From: an uncultured Arenimonas sp.
Lineage (GTDB): Bacteria > Pseudomonadota > Gammaproteobacteria > Xanthomonadales > Xanthomonadaceae
Assembly: GCA_946885815.1 (NCBI GenBank)
Contig: CAMPHE010000059.1
Location: forward strand, 1-8,655
Direction of reading: 5' to 3'
DNA length: 8,655 nt
This document shows positions 1 through 7,539 of this stretch, in pieces. The translations under genes were made by a program, and so were the position numbers. Below the pieces are notes generated by a model. It was not told the origin of the DNA. It saw only the letters and a list, made by a program, of their open reading frames with translations, and did not search any database. Each line of letters begins with the position of its first letter. The first letter of the stretch is position 1.

Positions 1-1407
1 GCCCTGCACCTGCCGCAGCGATCCCTCGACGCCGCTCTCCGGCGCCAGACCGATCCGCTCGCGCCGCTCGCGCTCGTCGAAGGGCCGGTGCAGCGGCGAC
101 TGGTCGCGCTCGCCAACGACGCGGCGCGCGACGCCGGCGTGCGGCCCGGCCAGCCACTCGCGGCGGCGCAGGCGCTGTGTCCGCACCTCGCGGTGCAGAC
201 CCTCGACGAGGAGGAGGCGACGCGCCTGCTCGGCCTCGTCGCCGCGTGGGCGTACCGCTGGTCCGGACAGGTCTGCAGCGACGGCGCCGACACGGTGTGG
301 CTCGAGATCGGCGCGAGCCTCGGCCTGTTCGGGCCTTGGCCGGTGTTCGAACGCAGGCTGCGCGACGACCTGCGCGGCCTGGGCCTGCGGCACACGCTCG
401 CGGTCGCGCCGACGCCGCTCGGCGCGCAGGCGCTGGCGAAGCATCGCGACGGCATCGCGGTGACCGACCCGCACACGCTGCGCCGCGCGCTGCAGGCGCT
501 GCCGGTCGACTGCGCGCCGCTGCCCGACGACACGCTCGCCGCGCTCGCGAACATGGGCCTGCGCCGGCTGCGGCAGGTGTTCGCGCTGCCGCGCGCCGGG
601 CTGCAGCGGCGCTTCGGCGGCGAGGTGCTCGACGTGCTCGACCGCATGACGGGCGACGCGCCCGACCTGCGCGAGTACTGGCAGCCGCCCGACCGGTTCG
701 ACGCGCGCTTCGAGTTCGACGAGGAGATCCGCTACAGCACCGGCCTGCTGTTCCCGCTGAAGCGGCTGCTCGGCGACCTGTGCGCGTACCTCGCCGGCCG
801 CGACGGCGGCGTGCAGCGTTTCGAGCTGGTGTTCGAGCACGACCTGCGGCCGGCGAGCACGCAGGTCGTCGGGCTGGTGCAGCCCGAACGCGACCCGGCG
901 AAGCTGTTCGACCTCGCGAAGCTGACGCTGGAACGGCAGGCGGTCGCCGCGCCGGTGCGCGCGCTCGGCCTGCGCGCGACCGAACTGCCGCCGTTCGTGC
1001 CCGGCGGCCGCGACCTGTTCGAAGCGCGCCCGGCGAGCGCGATGGACTGGCCGGCGCTGCAGGCGCGCCTGCAGGCGCGGCTCGGTGCCGACGCGGTGCA
1101 CCAGTGGATGCCGCATGCCGACCCGCGCCCCGAACACGCGCAGAAGAAGGTGCGGCAGTGGCGCGGCCGGCTCGACCCGCCGTCGCCGCTGCCGCGGCCG
1201 GCGTGGCTGCTGCCGCGGCCGATCCCGCTGCGCGACGCGGCGCCGCAGGTGCTCGCCGGCCCCGAGCGCATCGAATCGGGCTGGTGGGACGGCGGCGACG
1301 TGCGGCGCGACTACTACGTCGTGCGCACGTCGACCGGGCAGCGGGCGTGGGTGTTCTGTCCCGCCGGGCAGTCGGGGCCATTCCTGCTGCACGGCTGGTT
1401 CGCATGA
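1..1407 (+). CDS. imuB: ImuB, Y-family polymerase-like translesion synthesis adaptor (5' partial)
   Basis: The frame is open from base 1 ([13 protein letters not shown]...), matching the usual MxWxALHLPQ start of ImuB, so only a few codons are missing. 468 residues are visible. ImuB is a catalytically inactive relative of DinB/UmuC that links DnaE2 and ImuA to the beta clamp in SOS mutagenesis. The palm region is recognisable, but where active Y-family enzymes have SxDE this one reads [10 protein letters not shown] (D97, T98). The catalytic glutamate is therefore replaced, as expected for ImuB. The C-terminus is family-typical: [11 protein letters not shown], then [20 protein letters not shown] (about 420-439), ending HGWFA. 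A GGRDLF segment (335-340) is the only weak clamp-motif candidate; no QLxLF is seen. The stop overlaps the dnaE2 start by four bases (ATGA), so translation is probably coupled. imuA and the SOS promoter lie outside the window. Family identity is secure; the adaptor role is known from the family. Confidence 0.93.
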   Translation, partial: ALHLPQRSLDAALRRQTDPLAPLALVEGPVQRRLVALANDAARDAGVRPGQPLAAAQALCPHLAVQTLDEEEATRLLGLVAAWAYRWSGQVCSDGADTVWLEIGASLGLFGPWPVFERRLRDDLRGLGLRHTLAVAPTPLGAQALAKHRDGIAVTDPHTLRRALQALPVDCAPLPDDTLAALANMGLRRLRQVFALPRAGLQRRFGGEVLDVLDRMTGDAPDLREYWQPPDRFDARFEFDEEIRYSTGLLFPLKRLLGDLCAYLAGRDGGVQRFELVFEHDLRPASTQVVGLVQPERDPAKLFDLAKLTLERQAVAAPVRALGLRATELPPFVPGGRDLFEARPASAMDWPALQARLQARLGADAVHQWMPHADPRPEHAQKKVRQWRGRLDPPSPLPRPAWLLPRPIPLRDAAPQVLAGPERIESGWWDGGDVRRDYYVVRTSTGQRAWVFCPAGQSGPFLLHGWFA

Positions 1408-4400
1408 GGCAGGAAGATCATCCGGGCGCGCCGCGGCTGCGGCGGTTGGCGCTGGAATCGATCGGGCCGGAAACGACGTCCGCCGGCGCGGCGAACGACG
1501 CCGACGCCCTGCCCGTCTACGCCGAACTGCATTGCCTGAGCCATTTCAGCTTCGGGCGCGGCGCGTCGAGCGCGCTGGAACTGTTCGAGCGCGCGAAGCA
1601 GCAGGGGTACGCGGCGCTGGCGATCACCGACGAATGCACGCTCGCCGGCGCGGTGCGCGCGCTGGAAGCATCGCGCAAGACCGGGCTGCCGCTGGTCTGC
1701 GGCAGCGAGTTCACGCTCGACGACGGCCTGAAGCTGGTGCTGCTGGTCGAGGACGCCACCGGCTGGCGCAATCTCTGCCGGCTGGTCACCGTCGCGCGGC
1801 GGCGCAGCGCGAAGGGCGAGTACCGGATCGGGCGCGGCGATTTCGACGCGACGCCCGCAGACGCGACGCCCCTCGCCGGCCTGTTCGCGCTGTGGCTTCC
1901 CGGTCGCGAGCCGCGCGCCGCCGACGGCGGATGGGTCCGCGACCGGTTCCCGGACCGGGCATGGCTCGCGGTCGAACTGCATCGCGGTCCCGACGACGAC
2001 GCGCGGCTCGCCGCGCTGCTCGCACTGGCGACGGAACTGGGCCTGCCCGCGATCGCCGCCGGCGACGTGCACATGCATCGCCGCAGCCGCCGCGCGCTGC
2101 AGGACGTGCTGACCGCGACGCGCCATCACCGACCCGTCGCCGATGCCGGCGCGCAGCTGTTCCCGAACGGCGAGCGCCACCTGCGCACGCGGCGCGCGCT
2201 GGCGGCGATCCATCCGCGCGGGCTGCTGGAAGAAGCCGCCCGCCTCGCCGCGCGCTGCACGTTCGACCTCGGGAAACTGCAGTACGCGTATCCCTGCGAA
2301 CTGGTGCCCGGGGGCCACACGCCGACGACGTGGCTGCGCGAACTCACGGACCGCGGCCTCGTGCGCCGCTGGCCCCACGGCACGCCGGCGAAGGTGCGCG
2401 CGCAGGTCGACGCCGAACTGGCGCTGATCGCCGAGCTGAAGTACGAAGCGTTCTTCCTGACGGTCGAGGACATCGTGTCGTTCGCGCGCGGCCGCGGCAT
2501 CCTCTGCCAGGGCCGCGGCTCGGCGGCGAATTCGGCCGTGTGCTTCGCGCTCGGCATCACCGAGGTCGATCCGGCGCGGATGAACCTGCTGTTCGGCCGC
2601 TTCCTGTCGAAGGAGCGCGACGAGCCGCCGGACATCGACGTCGACTTCGAGCACGAGCGGCGCGAGGAAGTGATCCAGTACGTTTACGGCAAGTACGGCC
2701 GCGACCGCGCCGCGCTCGCCGCGACGGTGATCTGCTATCGCGGCAAGAGCGCGGTGCGCGACGTCGCCCGCGCGCTCGGGCTGCCGCCCGACCAGGTCGA
2801 CCAGCTCAGCCGCGCGTTCTCGTGGTGGGACGGCGAAACGGATCTCGACGAACGGCTGCGCGAACGCGGCTTCGACCCCGACGCGCCGGTGATCCGCCGC
2901 GTGCTGGCGCTCACCGCCGAGCTGCTCGACGCCCCGCGGCACCTGAGCCAGCACGTCGGCGGTTTCGTCATTTCCGACGCGCCGCTGCACCACCTGGTGC
3001 CGGTGCAGAACGCGGCGATGCCCGACCGCACGATCATCGAATGGGACAAGGACGACCTCGAGACGCTGGGCCTGCTGAAGGTCGACGTGCTCGCGCTCGG
3101 CATGCTGACGGCGGTGAGCAAGTGCCTGGCGCTGCTGCGCGCGCACCGCGGCCGCGACCTGACGCCGGCGACGATTCCCGCCGAGGATGCCGAAACCTTC
3201 GCGATGATCCAGCGGGCCGACACGGTCGGCGTGTTCCAGATCGAATCGCGCGCGCAGATGGCGATGCTGCCGCGGCTGCGGCCGGAGACCTTCTACGACC
3301 TCGTCGTGCAGGTCGCGATCGTGCGGCCGGGCCCGATCCAGGGCGACATGGTGCATCCGTACCTGCAGCGGCGGCAGGGCAAGCGGCCGGTCGACTACCC
3401 GTCGGAGGCGCTGCGCACGGTGCTGGAGCGCACGCTCGGCATCCCGCTGTTCCAGGAACAGGTGATGCACCTGGCGATGGTCGCCGCCGACTTCACGCCC
3501 GGCGAGGCCGACGAGCTGCGCCGCGGCATGGCGGCGTGGAAGCGTCGCGGCGGGCTGGAGAAATTCCGGGAGAAGCTGTTCGCCGGCATGGCGCGCAACG
3601 GCTACGCGCCCGAGTTCGCGACGCGCATCTTCGAGCAGATCAAGGGTTTCGCCGACTACGGTTTCCCCGAATCGCACGCGGCCAGCTTCGCGCTGATCAC
3701 GTACGTCAGTTGCTGGCTGAAATGCCACGAGCCGGCGGCGTTCCTGTGCGCGCTGATGAACTCGCAGCCGCTGGGCTTCTACAGCAACAGCCAGCTGGTG
3801 CAGGACGCGCGGCGGCACGGCATCGTCGTGCGGCCGGTCGACGTGCGCCACAGCGGCTGGGACAACACGCTCGAAGCGTGGCCGGACGACACGGCGAAGC
3901 AGCCGGCGATGCGCCTCGGGCTGCGCGAGATCGCCGGCTTCGCGCGCGCGGCCGGCGAGCGCGTCGAACGCGCGCGCGCCGACGCGCCGTTCGCCGACGT
4001 CGCCGACCTGTGCCATCGCGCCGGGCTCGACGAGACCGCGCGCGCGGCGCTCGCCGAGGCCGGCGCGCTGAAGGGGCTCGCCGGGCATCGGCATCGCGCG
4101 CGCTGGGCGGTCGCCGGCGTCGAGGCGCAGCTGCCGCTGTTCGGCGCGTCGCCGCGCGAAGACGACATCGTGCTGCCGGTGCCGACCGCGACGCAGGACC
4201 TGCACGCCGACTACGCGCGCACCGGCCTGACGCTCGGCGCGCATCCGCTGCGGCTGCTGCGCCGCCAGCTGCAGGCGCGCCGCTATCGCCGCACGCGCGA
4301 CCTCGACGGGCTGCCGAGCGGCACGCCGGTGCGTGTGGCCGGCCTCGTCACCGGCCGTCAGCGCCCGCAGACGGCCACCGGGGTCACCTTCGTCACGCTC

Positions 4401-4604
4401 GAGGACGAGGACGGGATGGTGAACGTCGTGGTCTGGCGCGACCTCGGCGAGAAGCAGCGCCGCGTGCTGATCGAATCGAAGCTGATGGGCGTCGAGGGGC
4501 GGCTGGAAACCGAGGACGGCGTGACGCACCTGATCGCGCGGCGGCTGCTGGATGAATCCGCGCTGGCGCCGGCGCTGCGGGCGGTGTCGCGGGATTTTCG
4601 TTGA
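1404..4604 (+). CDS. dnaE2: Error-prone DNA polymerase DnaE2 (ImuC)
   Basis: A 1066-residue C-family polymerase, the normal length for DnaE2, which performs mutagenic lesion bypass with ImuA and ImuB. Domains in order: a variable N-terminal extension (1-38); a PHP domain starting [12 protein letters not shown] (39-50), in which the usual HxH metal pair is HxL (H43, L45), suggesting degraded nuclease chemistry; the palm with PDIDVDF (catalytic D410 and D412) and the third aspartate in KVDVLALG (D561); a helix-hairpin-helix region after [15 protein letters not shown]; a clamp-binding-like QLPLF (909-913); and an OB fold (about 973-1050, [12 protein letters not shown] onward). It ends SRDFR, as relatives do. 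The ATG at 1404 is chosen because it forms an ATGA overlap with the imuB stop and no convincing Shine-Dalgarno exists. The frame is open further upstream, but only out of frame through imuB. The gene converges with the minus-strand gene ending at 4750. Confidence 0.96.
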   Translation: MRQEDHPGAPRLRRLALESIGPETTSAGAANDADALPVYAELHCLSHFSFGRGASSALELFERAKQQGYAALAITDECTLAGAVRALEASRKTGLPLVCGSEFTLDDGLKLVLLVEDATGWRNLCRLVTVARRRSAKGEYRIGRGDFDATPADATPLAGLFALWLPGREPRAADGGWVRDRFPDRAWLAVELHRGPDDDARLAALLALATELGLPAIAAGDVHMHRRSRRALQDVLTATRHHRPVADAGAQLFPNGERHLRTRRALAAIHPRGLLEEAARLAARCTFDLGKLQYAYPCELVPGGHTPTTWLRELTDRGLVRRWPHGTPAKVRAQVDAELALIAELKYEAFFLTVEDIVSFARGRGILCQGRGSAANSAVCFALGITEVDPARMNLLFGRFLSKERDEPPDIDVDFEHERREEVIQYVYGKYGRDRAALAATVICYRGKSAVRDVARALGLPPDQVDQLSRAFSWWDGETDLDERLRERGFDPDAPVIRRVLALTAELLDAPRHLSQHVGGFVISDAPLHHLVPVQNAAMPDRTIIEWDKDDLETLGLLKVDVLALGMLTAVSKCLALLRAHRGRDLTPATIPAEDAETFAMIQRADTVGVFQIESRAQMAMLPRLRPETFYDLVVQVAIVRPGPIQGDMVHPYLQRRQGKRPVDYPSEALRTVLERTLGIPLFQEQVMHLAMVAADFTPGEADELRRGMAAWKRRGGLEKFREKLFAGMARNGYAPEFATRIFEQIKGFADYGFPESHAASFALITYVSCWLKCHEPAAFLCALMNSQPLGFYSNSQLVQDARRHGIVVRPVDVRHSGWDNTLEAWPDDTAKQPAMRLGLREIAGFARAAGERVERARADAPFADVADLCHRAGLDETARAALAEAGALKGLAGHRHRARWAVAGVEAQLPLFGASPREDDIVLPVPTATQDLHADYARTGLTLGAHPLRLLRRQLQARRYRRTRDLDGLPSGTPVRVAGLVTGRQRPQTATGVTFVTLEDEDGMVNVVVWRDLGEKQRRVLIESKLMGVEGRLETEDGVTHLIARRLLDESALAPALRAVSRDFR

Positions 4605-4614
4605 AGAGCGGTTC

Positions 4615-4742
4615 TGGCCACGACCGAGCACGACAAGAAGCCACGACAGAACACGGGAGAGCAGAAGCGGAAAGCATTTCTTTTGAAAGGCCTTTGCTTT
4701 CCTGTGCTCGGTCGTGGCTCTTGTCGTGCCCGGTCGTGGCCA
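4615..4742. repeat. Long imperfect inverted repeat of GTCGTGG units (REP/BIME-like) between convergent genes
   Basis: The gene-free gap 4605-4749 is almost entirely one palindrome. The left arm (4616-4647) and right arm (4711-4741) are reverse complements except for one single-base bulge and one mismatch; the outermost TGGCCA pair extends to 4615 and 4742. Each arm begins a second, more diverged unit inward: left GCCACGAC at 4617 and 4640, right GGTCGTGGC at 4710 and 4732. This makes four units of about 22-23 bases, two per orientation. An inner AAAGCA/TGCTTT pair (4671-4676 with 4695-4700) closes a loop that contains the palindrome AAAGGCCTTT (4686-4695). The location between the 3' ends of dnaE2 and the phosphoesterase gene suits a bidirectional terminator or mRNA 3'-end stabiliser, although no clean U-tract follows a stem. 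Resemblance to Xanthomonadaceae intergenic repeats is inferred from memory. Confidence 0.8.
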
Positions 4743-4749
4743 AAGCCTT

Positions 4750-5553
4750 TCAGCGATCCAGCACGAGCCCGTGCCGCTCGATCGCGACGAACCCCTCGGA
4801 AGCCCCGCCGAAATCCCAGCGCTCGAACACCGCCTCGGCGTCGCCGGCGCGGTAACTCACGAAGTTCACCGAGTTGTTGGCTTCGTGCCGGATGCGATGC
4901 GACAGCGCGGTGCCGGCCTGGCCGCACCACGCGCGGCGCGGGAGGTCGGGGAAGGTGCGTGACAGCGCGCGCAGGAACGGCAGGTGGATGTGGCCGCCGA
5001 GGATCAGGTCGACGCCGGCGTCGACCCACGTGCGTACGGCGGCCTCGCGATTGCGCAGCAGGTTGCGCTGTTTGCGGTCCGGCGGCAGGTCGACCGGCTG
5101 GTGCACGACGACGACGCGCAGTTTTTCCGCCGGCACCGCCCGCAGCTTCGCGGCGATCCCGGCGACCTGTTCGTCCGATACCTCGCCGTGCTTGTGGCGG
5201 TAGCGGCGCGTGGTGCGCACGCCGAACACCGCGATGTCGGCGCTCTCGTGCACCGGCGCGAAGTCGTCGCCGAATTCGCGCACGAAGCCGCGGTACGGCG
5301 CGAATGCGCGGGTGAACACGTCGTACAGCGGGATGTCGTGGTTGCCGGGAATGGCGAGCCGCGCCGGGATGCCGAGACGCTCGACGAATCGCGCCGCGGC
5401 GGCGAACTGCGCGCGGCGCGCGCGCTGCGTGATGTCGCCCGAGAGCACCAGCAGGTCGGGGCGGCGCCGCCGCGCGAGCGCCTCCAGCGCGTCCACGACC
5501 TCCGGCCGTTCGGTGCCGAAATGCGGATCGGACACCTGCAGCAGCGTCGTCAT
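4750..5553 (-). CDS. Calcineurin-like metallophosphoesterase
   Basis: A 267-residue protein with the complete signature of the calcineurin-like phosphoesterase superfamily: DPH (D9, H11), LSGD (D40), GNHD (N71, H72), H151 in VVVVHQP, and GGHIH (H188, H190). These residues bind a two-metal centre that hydrolyses phosphomonoesters or phosphodiesters. The layout resembles CpdA/Icc-type cyclic-nucleotide or nucleotide phosphodiesterases, but the substrate cannot be assigned from the motifs. No signal peptide or membrane segment is seen, so it is probably cytoplasmic. The start MTTLLQVSDPHFG is chosen because it places the first metal motif at residue 9, as in relatives, and because its ATG forms an ATGA overlap with the stop of the upstream lipid kinase (5550-5553). 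No close Shine-Dalgarno is present, which fits translational coupling. The 3' end lies directly beside the inverted repeat. Confidence 0.9.
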   Translation of the reverse strand: MTTLLQVSDPHFGTERPEVVDALEALARRRRPDLLVLSGDITQRARRAQFAAAARFVERLGIPARLAIPGNHDIPLYDVFTRAFAPYRGFVREFGDDFAPVHESADIAVFGVRTTRRYRHKHGEVSDEQVAGIAAKLRAVPAEKLRVVVVHQPVDLPPDRKQRNLLRNREAAVRTWVDAGVDLILGGHIHLPFLRALSRTFPDLPRRAWCGQAGTALSHRIRHEANNSVNFVSYRAGDAEAVFERWDFGGASEGFVAIERHGLVLDR

Positions 5554-6509
5554 TCGGGGTCGATCCGGTCTTCCGGCGCCGGGGCCAGCAGCCACAGCGG
5601 TTCGGGCGAGACGTCGAACACCAGCGGGGTCTCGAGCCGCACGACCTCGCCGTCGATCGCCACCTTCGTGCGCCCCTGCCCGCGCGGCGCCACTTCCAGC
5701 CGGCGGAAGCGGAAGCTCTCGACCTGGTCGGCGTCGCCGAGCGTGCCGAGCGCCCCGCGCAGCGCCAGCCACAGCATCGCCAGCGTGCCGATCGGCCGCA
5801 CGACGACGCCGGCGAGCCGACCGTCGCCGGGCATCGTGTCGAAGCCGAGTCGCGCCAGCTGCAGCGGGTTGTTGCCGACGAACAGCGTCGGCGTGCGCAC
5901 GGCGCGCCGCCCGTCGCCGTCGTCGATGTCCAGGCGCAGCTGGCCGGGATCGTGAAGCAGCGTGCCGATTCCCGACACGATGGCGCTCATGCGGCTGCGG
6001 CCGTGTTCGGCCTTGAAGCGCTCGCGATCCTCGAGCATCGCCGGGTACATGCCGAGCGCGGCGTTGACGAGGAACGGCCGGCCACCGACCCGCCCGACCT
6101 GCACCGGCGCCGGGGAGGCGCGCAGCAGCGCACGAGTGCCGTCGGCGACGTCCAGCGGCAACCCGTGCGCGCGTCCGAACAGGTTGAACGTGCCCGCCGG
6201 CAGCGCGCCGAACACCAGCCCATGCGCCATCGCCACCACGGCGACCGAGCTCAGCGTGCCGTCGCCCCCCGCCGCCACCAGCGCCGCGCCCCGTGCCTGC
6301 GCCTCCTCCGCGGCTCCGGCGACCACCGCGGCATGTCGCTCCGGCGAATCGATGCGGTGCAGCGAATGGCGGCGGCCGGCGGCGTCGAGCACGGCCGTGA
6401 TCGCCGCGCACGCCGCATCGGCGTCTTCATGGCCGGAGCCGGCATTGAGGACGATCGACAGCGGGGCGTCGGGCGCGAGGCGCGGCGCGTCGGCAGCGGC
6501 GGGGTTCAT
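5550..6509 (-). CDS. Diacylglycerol kinase-family lipid kinase (DAGK catalytic domain)
   Basis: A 319-residue protein of the DAGK_cat/YegS-like family, which transfers the ATP gamma-phosphate to a hydroxyl of a lipid such as diacylglycerol or a related (glyco)lipid. Visible motifs are the N-terminal nucleotide-site segment NAGSG (22-26), the hallmark GGDGT (81-85), LPAGTFNLFGR (103-113, corresponding to LPxGTxNxFAR) and a late IDGE (285-288). Length and motif order match soluble bacterial family members; there is no transmembrane helix, unlike the small membrane kinase DgkA. The alanine- and proline-rich first 16 residues are poorly conserved in style, so the true start could be slightly downstream, but the ATG at 6509 is the only obvious one. 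No strong Shine-Dalgarno precedes it. It overlaps the downstream phosphoesterase gene by four bases, forming a two-gene unit. The exact lipid substrate is not determinable. Confidence 0.9.
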   Translation of the reverse strand: MNPAAADAPRLAPDAPLSIVLNAGSGHEDADAACAAITAVLDAAGRRHSLHRIDSPERHAAVVAGAAEEAQARGAALVAAGGDGTLSSVAVVAMAHGLVFGALPAGTFNLFGRAHGLPLDVADGTRALLRASPAPVQVGRVGGRPFLVNAALGMYPAMLEDRERFKAEHGRSRMSAIVSGIGTLLHDPGQLRLDIDDGDGRRAVRTPTLFVGNNPLQLARLGFDTMPGDGRLAGVVVRPIGTLAMLWLALRGALGTLGDADQVESFRFRRLEVAPRGQGRTKVAIDGEVVRLETPLVFDVSPEPLWLLAPAPEDRIDPE

Positions 6510-6601
6510 CGCCGGGACGCTAGCGGGACCGGCGTGTGCGGGCGATCAATGCCGCCGGCGAGCGCGCGCCGGAAACGACGGAGGCGCGGCAGTGCGCGTC
6601 T
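6510..6601. other. Short intergenic gap with a small GC hairpin
   Basis: These 92 bases separate the stop of the downstream beta-helix gene from the start of the lipid kinase gene, both on the minus strand. The main structure is a six-base stem, CCGGCG/CGCCGG, with a six-base loop at 6555-6572. On the minus strand no run of U follows it, so it is at most a weak terminator. A palindrome CGCTAGCG sits close to the kinase start. I could not identify a convincing promoter or ribosome binding site, so whether the kinase pair has its own promoter is open. Confidence 0.35.
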
Positions 6602-7483
6602 TCAGTTCGTATTGACCGTGTTGCCGTCGGACAGGCAGCCGGAGATCCCGGTGGCGAAGCCGGTGACGACATTGTCGCGGGCCGTGGCCTGATCGCTGGT
6701 GCAGTGCACGCCGATGCTCGCCGCGACGCCGCTGCCCTGCACGTCGTTGTCGCGCAGGATCAGTCTTCCCGAGTCGGAGTTGTAGATTCCGAAGATCGTT
6801 CCGGCGCCGGTGCTGACCAGACCGCGGACGCGATTGCCGGCGACGCTGCCCTCGGCGTTCTCGAAGGTAACGATCCCGTAGGCCGAAGCGTTACCCGAAT
6901 CCGGCACCCCGGCCACGCCGTTGACGGTATTGCCGAGCACGTCGACAGTGTCCGAGGTCGAGATGCCGATCGCCTCGCCCGGGTTGGCGGTCGAACCGCC
7001 GGTGTCGATCACCCGGTTGTCGCGAATCGTCGAAGCGGCACTCTCGACACGGATGCCCGTATACGTATTGCCATCCAGGCTGTTGTGCTCGACCCGATGG
7101 CCGCCGCCGCCGAGAAGGCCGATGCCGGTCTGGAAGCCCCGGATGTTGCAGTTGCGGATGACGGCGTTCTGGCGGGCATTCGCGAAGATGCCCGTAGTCG
7201 TCGTGCCGGCCCCGGCGGCCAGGCCGCCCAACTTGAAATCGTTGCAGTCGACGGTGACGTTGTTGGTGGCGATGATGATGGCATTGCCGCCGGCAAGGGC
7301 GGTGCTCAGGTCGTGGCGCAGGCACCAGGTGCCCTGCGCGCTGATGGTGGCGGGCAGGAAGTCGATGAAGCCGGTGCAGTTGTCGTAGCTGCGGGCGGCG
7401 CGGGCCGGCGATGGCAACGTCGTACCGAGAATCGCGGCGGCTGACAGTACAGCGGCGGCAACGCCAGTTCCGGGGCACTTCAT
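6602..7483 (-). CDS. Exported right-handed parallel beta-helix repeat protein
   Basis: A 293-residue protein. Residues 1-29 form a signal peptide: a short basic start (MK), a hydrophobic core AAAVLSAAAILG, and a signal peptidase I site PSPARA ending at A29. The mature start SYDNCTGFIDFLPATI is followed from about residue 60 by irregular 20-25-residue rungs rich in N, D, G and V (IRNCNIRGF, VEHNSLDGN, IRDNRVIDTGG, VLGNTVNGV, VAGNRVRGL, LRDNDVQGSG, ARDNVVTGF). This is the pattern of pectate-lyase-like or NosD-like parallel beta-helices. Six cysteines in the mature chain could form disulfides, fitting an extracytoplasmic place. No catalytic residues can be named; binding or degradation of polysaccharide is only one possibility. 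The start at 7483 has a good GGAGA eight bases upstream. An in-frame ATG at 7543 is an alternative (313 residues). It is paralogous to the gene immediately upstream and less strongly GC-biased than dnaE2. Confidence 0.88.
   Translation of the reverse strand: MKCPGTGVAAAVLSAAAILGTTLPSPARAARSYDNCTGFIDFLPATISAQGTWCLRHDLSTALAGGNAIIIATNNVTVDCNDFKLGGLAAGAGTTTTGIFANARQNAVIRNCNIRGFQTGIGLLGGGGHRVEHNSLDGNTYTGIRVESAASTIRDNRVIDTGGSTANPGEAIGISTSDTVDVLGNTVNGVAGVPDSGNASAYGIVTFENAEGSVAGNRVRGLVSTGAGTIFGIYNSDSGRLILRDNDVQGSGVAASIGVHCTSDQATARDNVVTGFATGISGCLSDGNTVNTN
6626..7219 (-). repeat. Duplicated beta-helix coding block, copy 1
   Basis: This block aligns with 8062-8655 at a constant offset of 1436 bases. 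I checked the offset at three points: GTCGG at 6626/8062, CCGCC at 6996/8432 and GGAT at 7141/8577. No net insertion or deletion is seen across about 594 bases. The longest identical run noticed is 26 bases (6996-7021). It encodes the rungs of the downstream beta-helix protein. The right limit is set by the window edge in copy 2, so the duplication probably extends further. Confidence 0.85.
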
Positions 7484-7490
7484 CGGTGAA

Positions 7491-7495
7491 TCTCC
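7491..7495 (-). promoter_or_regulatory. Ribosome binding site deciding the start of the downstream beta-helix gene
   Basis: On the minus strand GGAGA is followed by seven bases and then the ATG at 7483. It is the best Shine-Dalgarno match in the window next to a start and places the signal peptide right at the N-terminus, favouring 7483 over the in-frame ATG at 7543. Confidence 0.6.
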
Positions 7496-7539
7496 ATCAA
7501 TGAACGGGCGCCGATGGCCGGTCGGCACGGGAAAGGCCT

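Noticed and set aside
177..1403. Upstream extension of the dnaE2 frame
   Set aside because: It lies inside imuB in another frame and translates to low-complexity Ala/Arg/Pro sequence. The ATG at 1404 gives the normal length and domain start.
1314..4631. Very long open frame on the minus strand opposite dnaE2 (1105 codons)
   Set aside because: It is antisense to a complete, motif-verified DnaE2. Its protein is arginine-, alanine- and histidine-rich with no recognisable domain. Such frames are expected opposite GC-rich genes because stop codons are rare there.
4616..4741. CRISPR-like array from the repeated GTCGTGG units
   Set aside because: The units are inverted, imperfect, only four in number and lack unique spacers of regular length; no cas gene is present.
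5554..6411. N-terminal extension of the metallophosphoesterase frame
   Set aside because: It overlaps the lipid kinase gene out of frame and has no domain character. The start at 5553 places the first metal motif at residue 9.
6536..7444. Plus-strand open frame opposite the shorter beta-helix gene
   Set aside because: Antisense shadow; it lacks a domain pattern and a ribosome binding site, whereas the minus-strand frame has a signal peptide and repeat rungs.
7510..7526. Hairpin between the two beta-helix genes as a terminator
   Set aside because: Only a five-base stem (GCCGA/TCGGC) with a seven-base loop and no U-tract; the short gap fits co-transcription.
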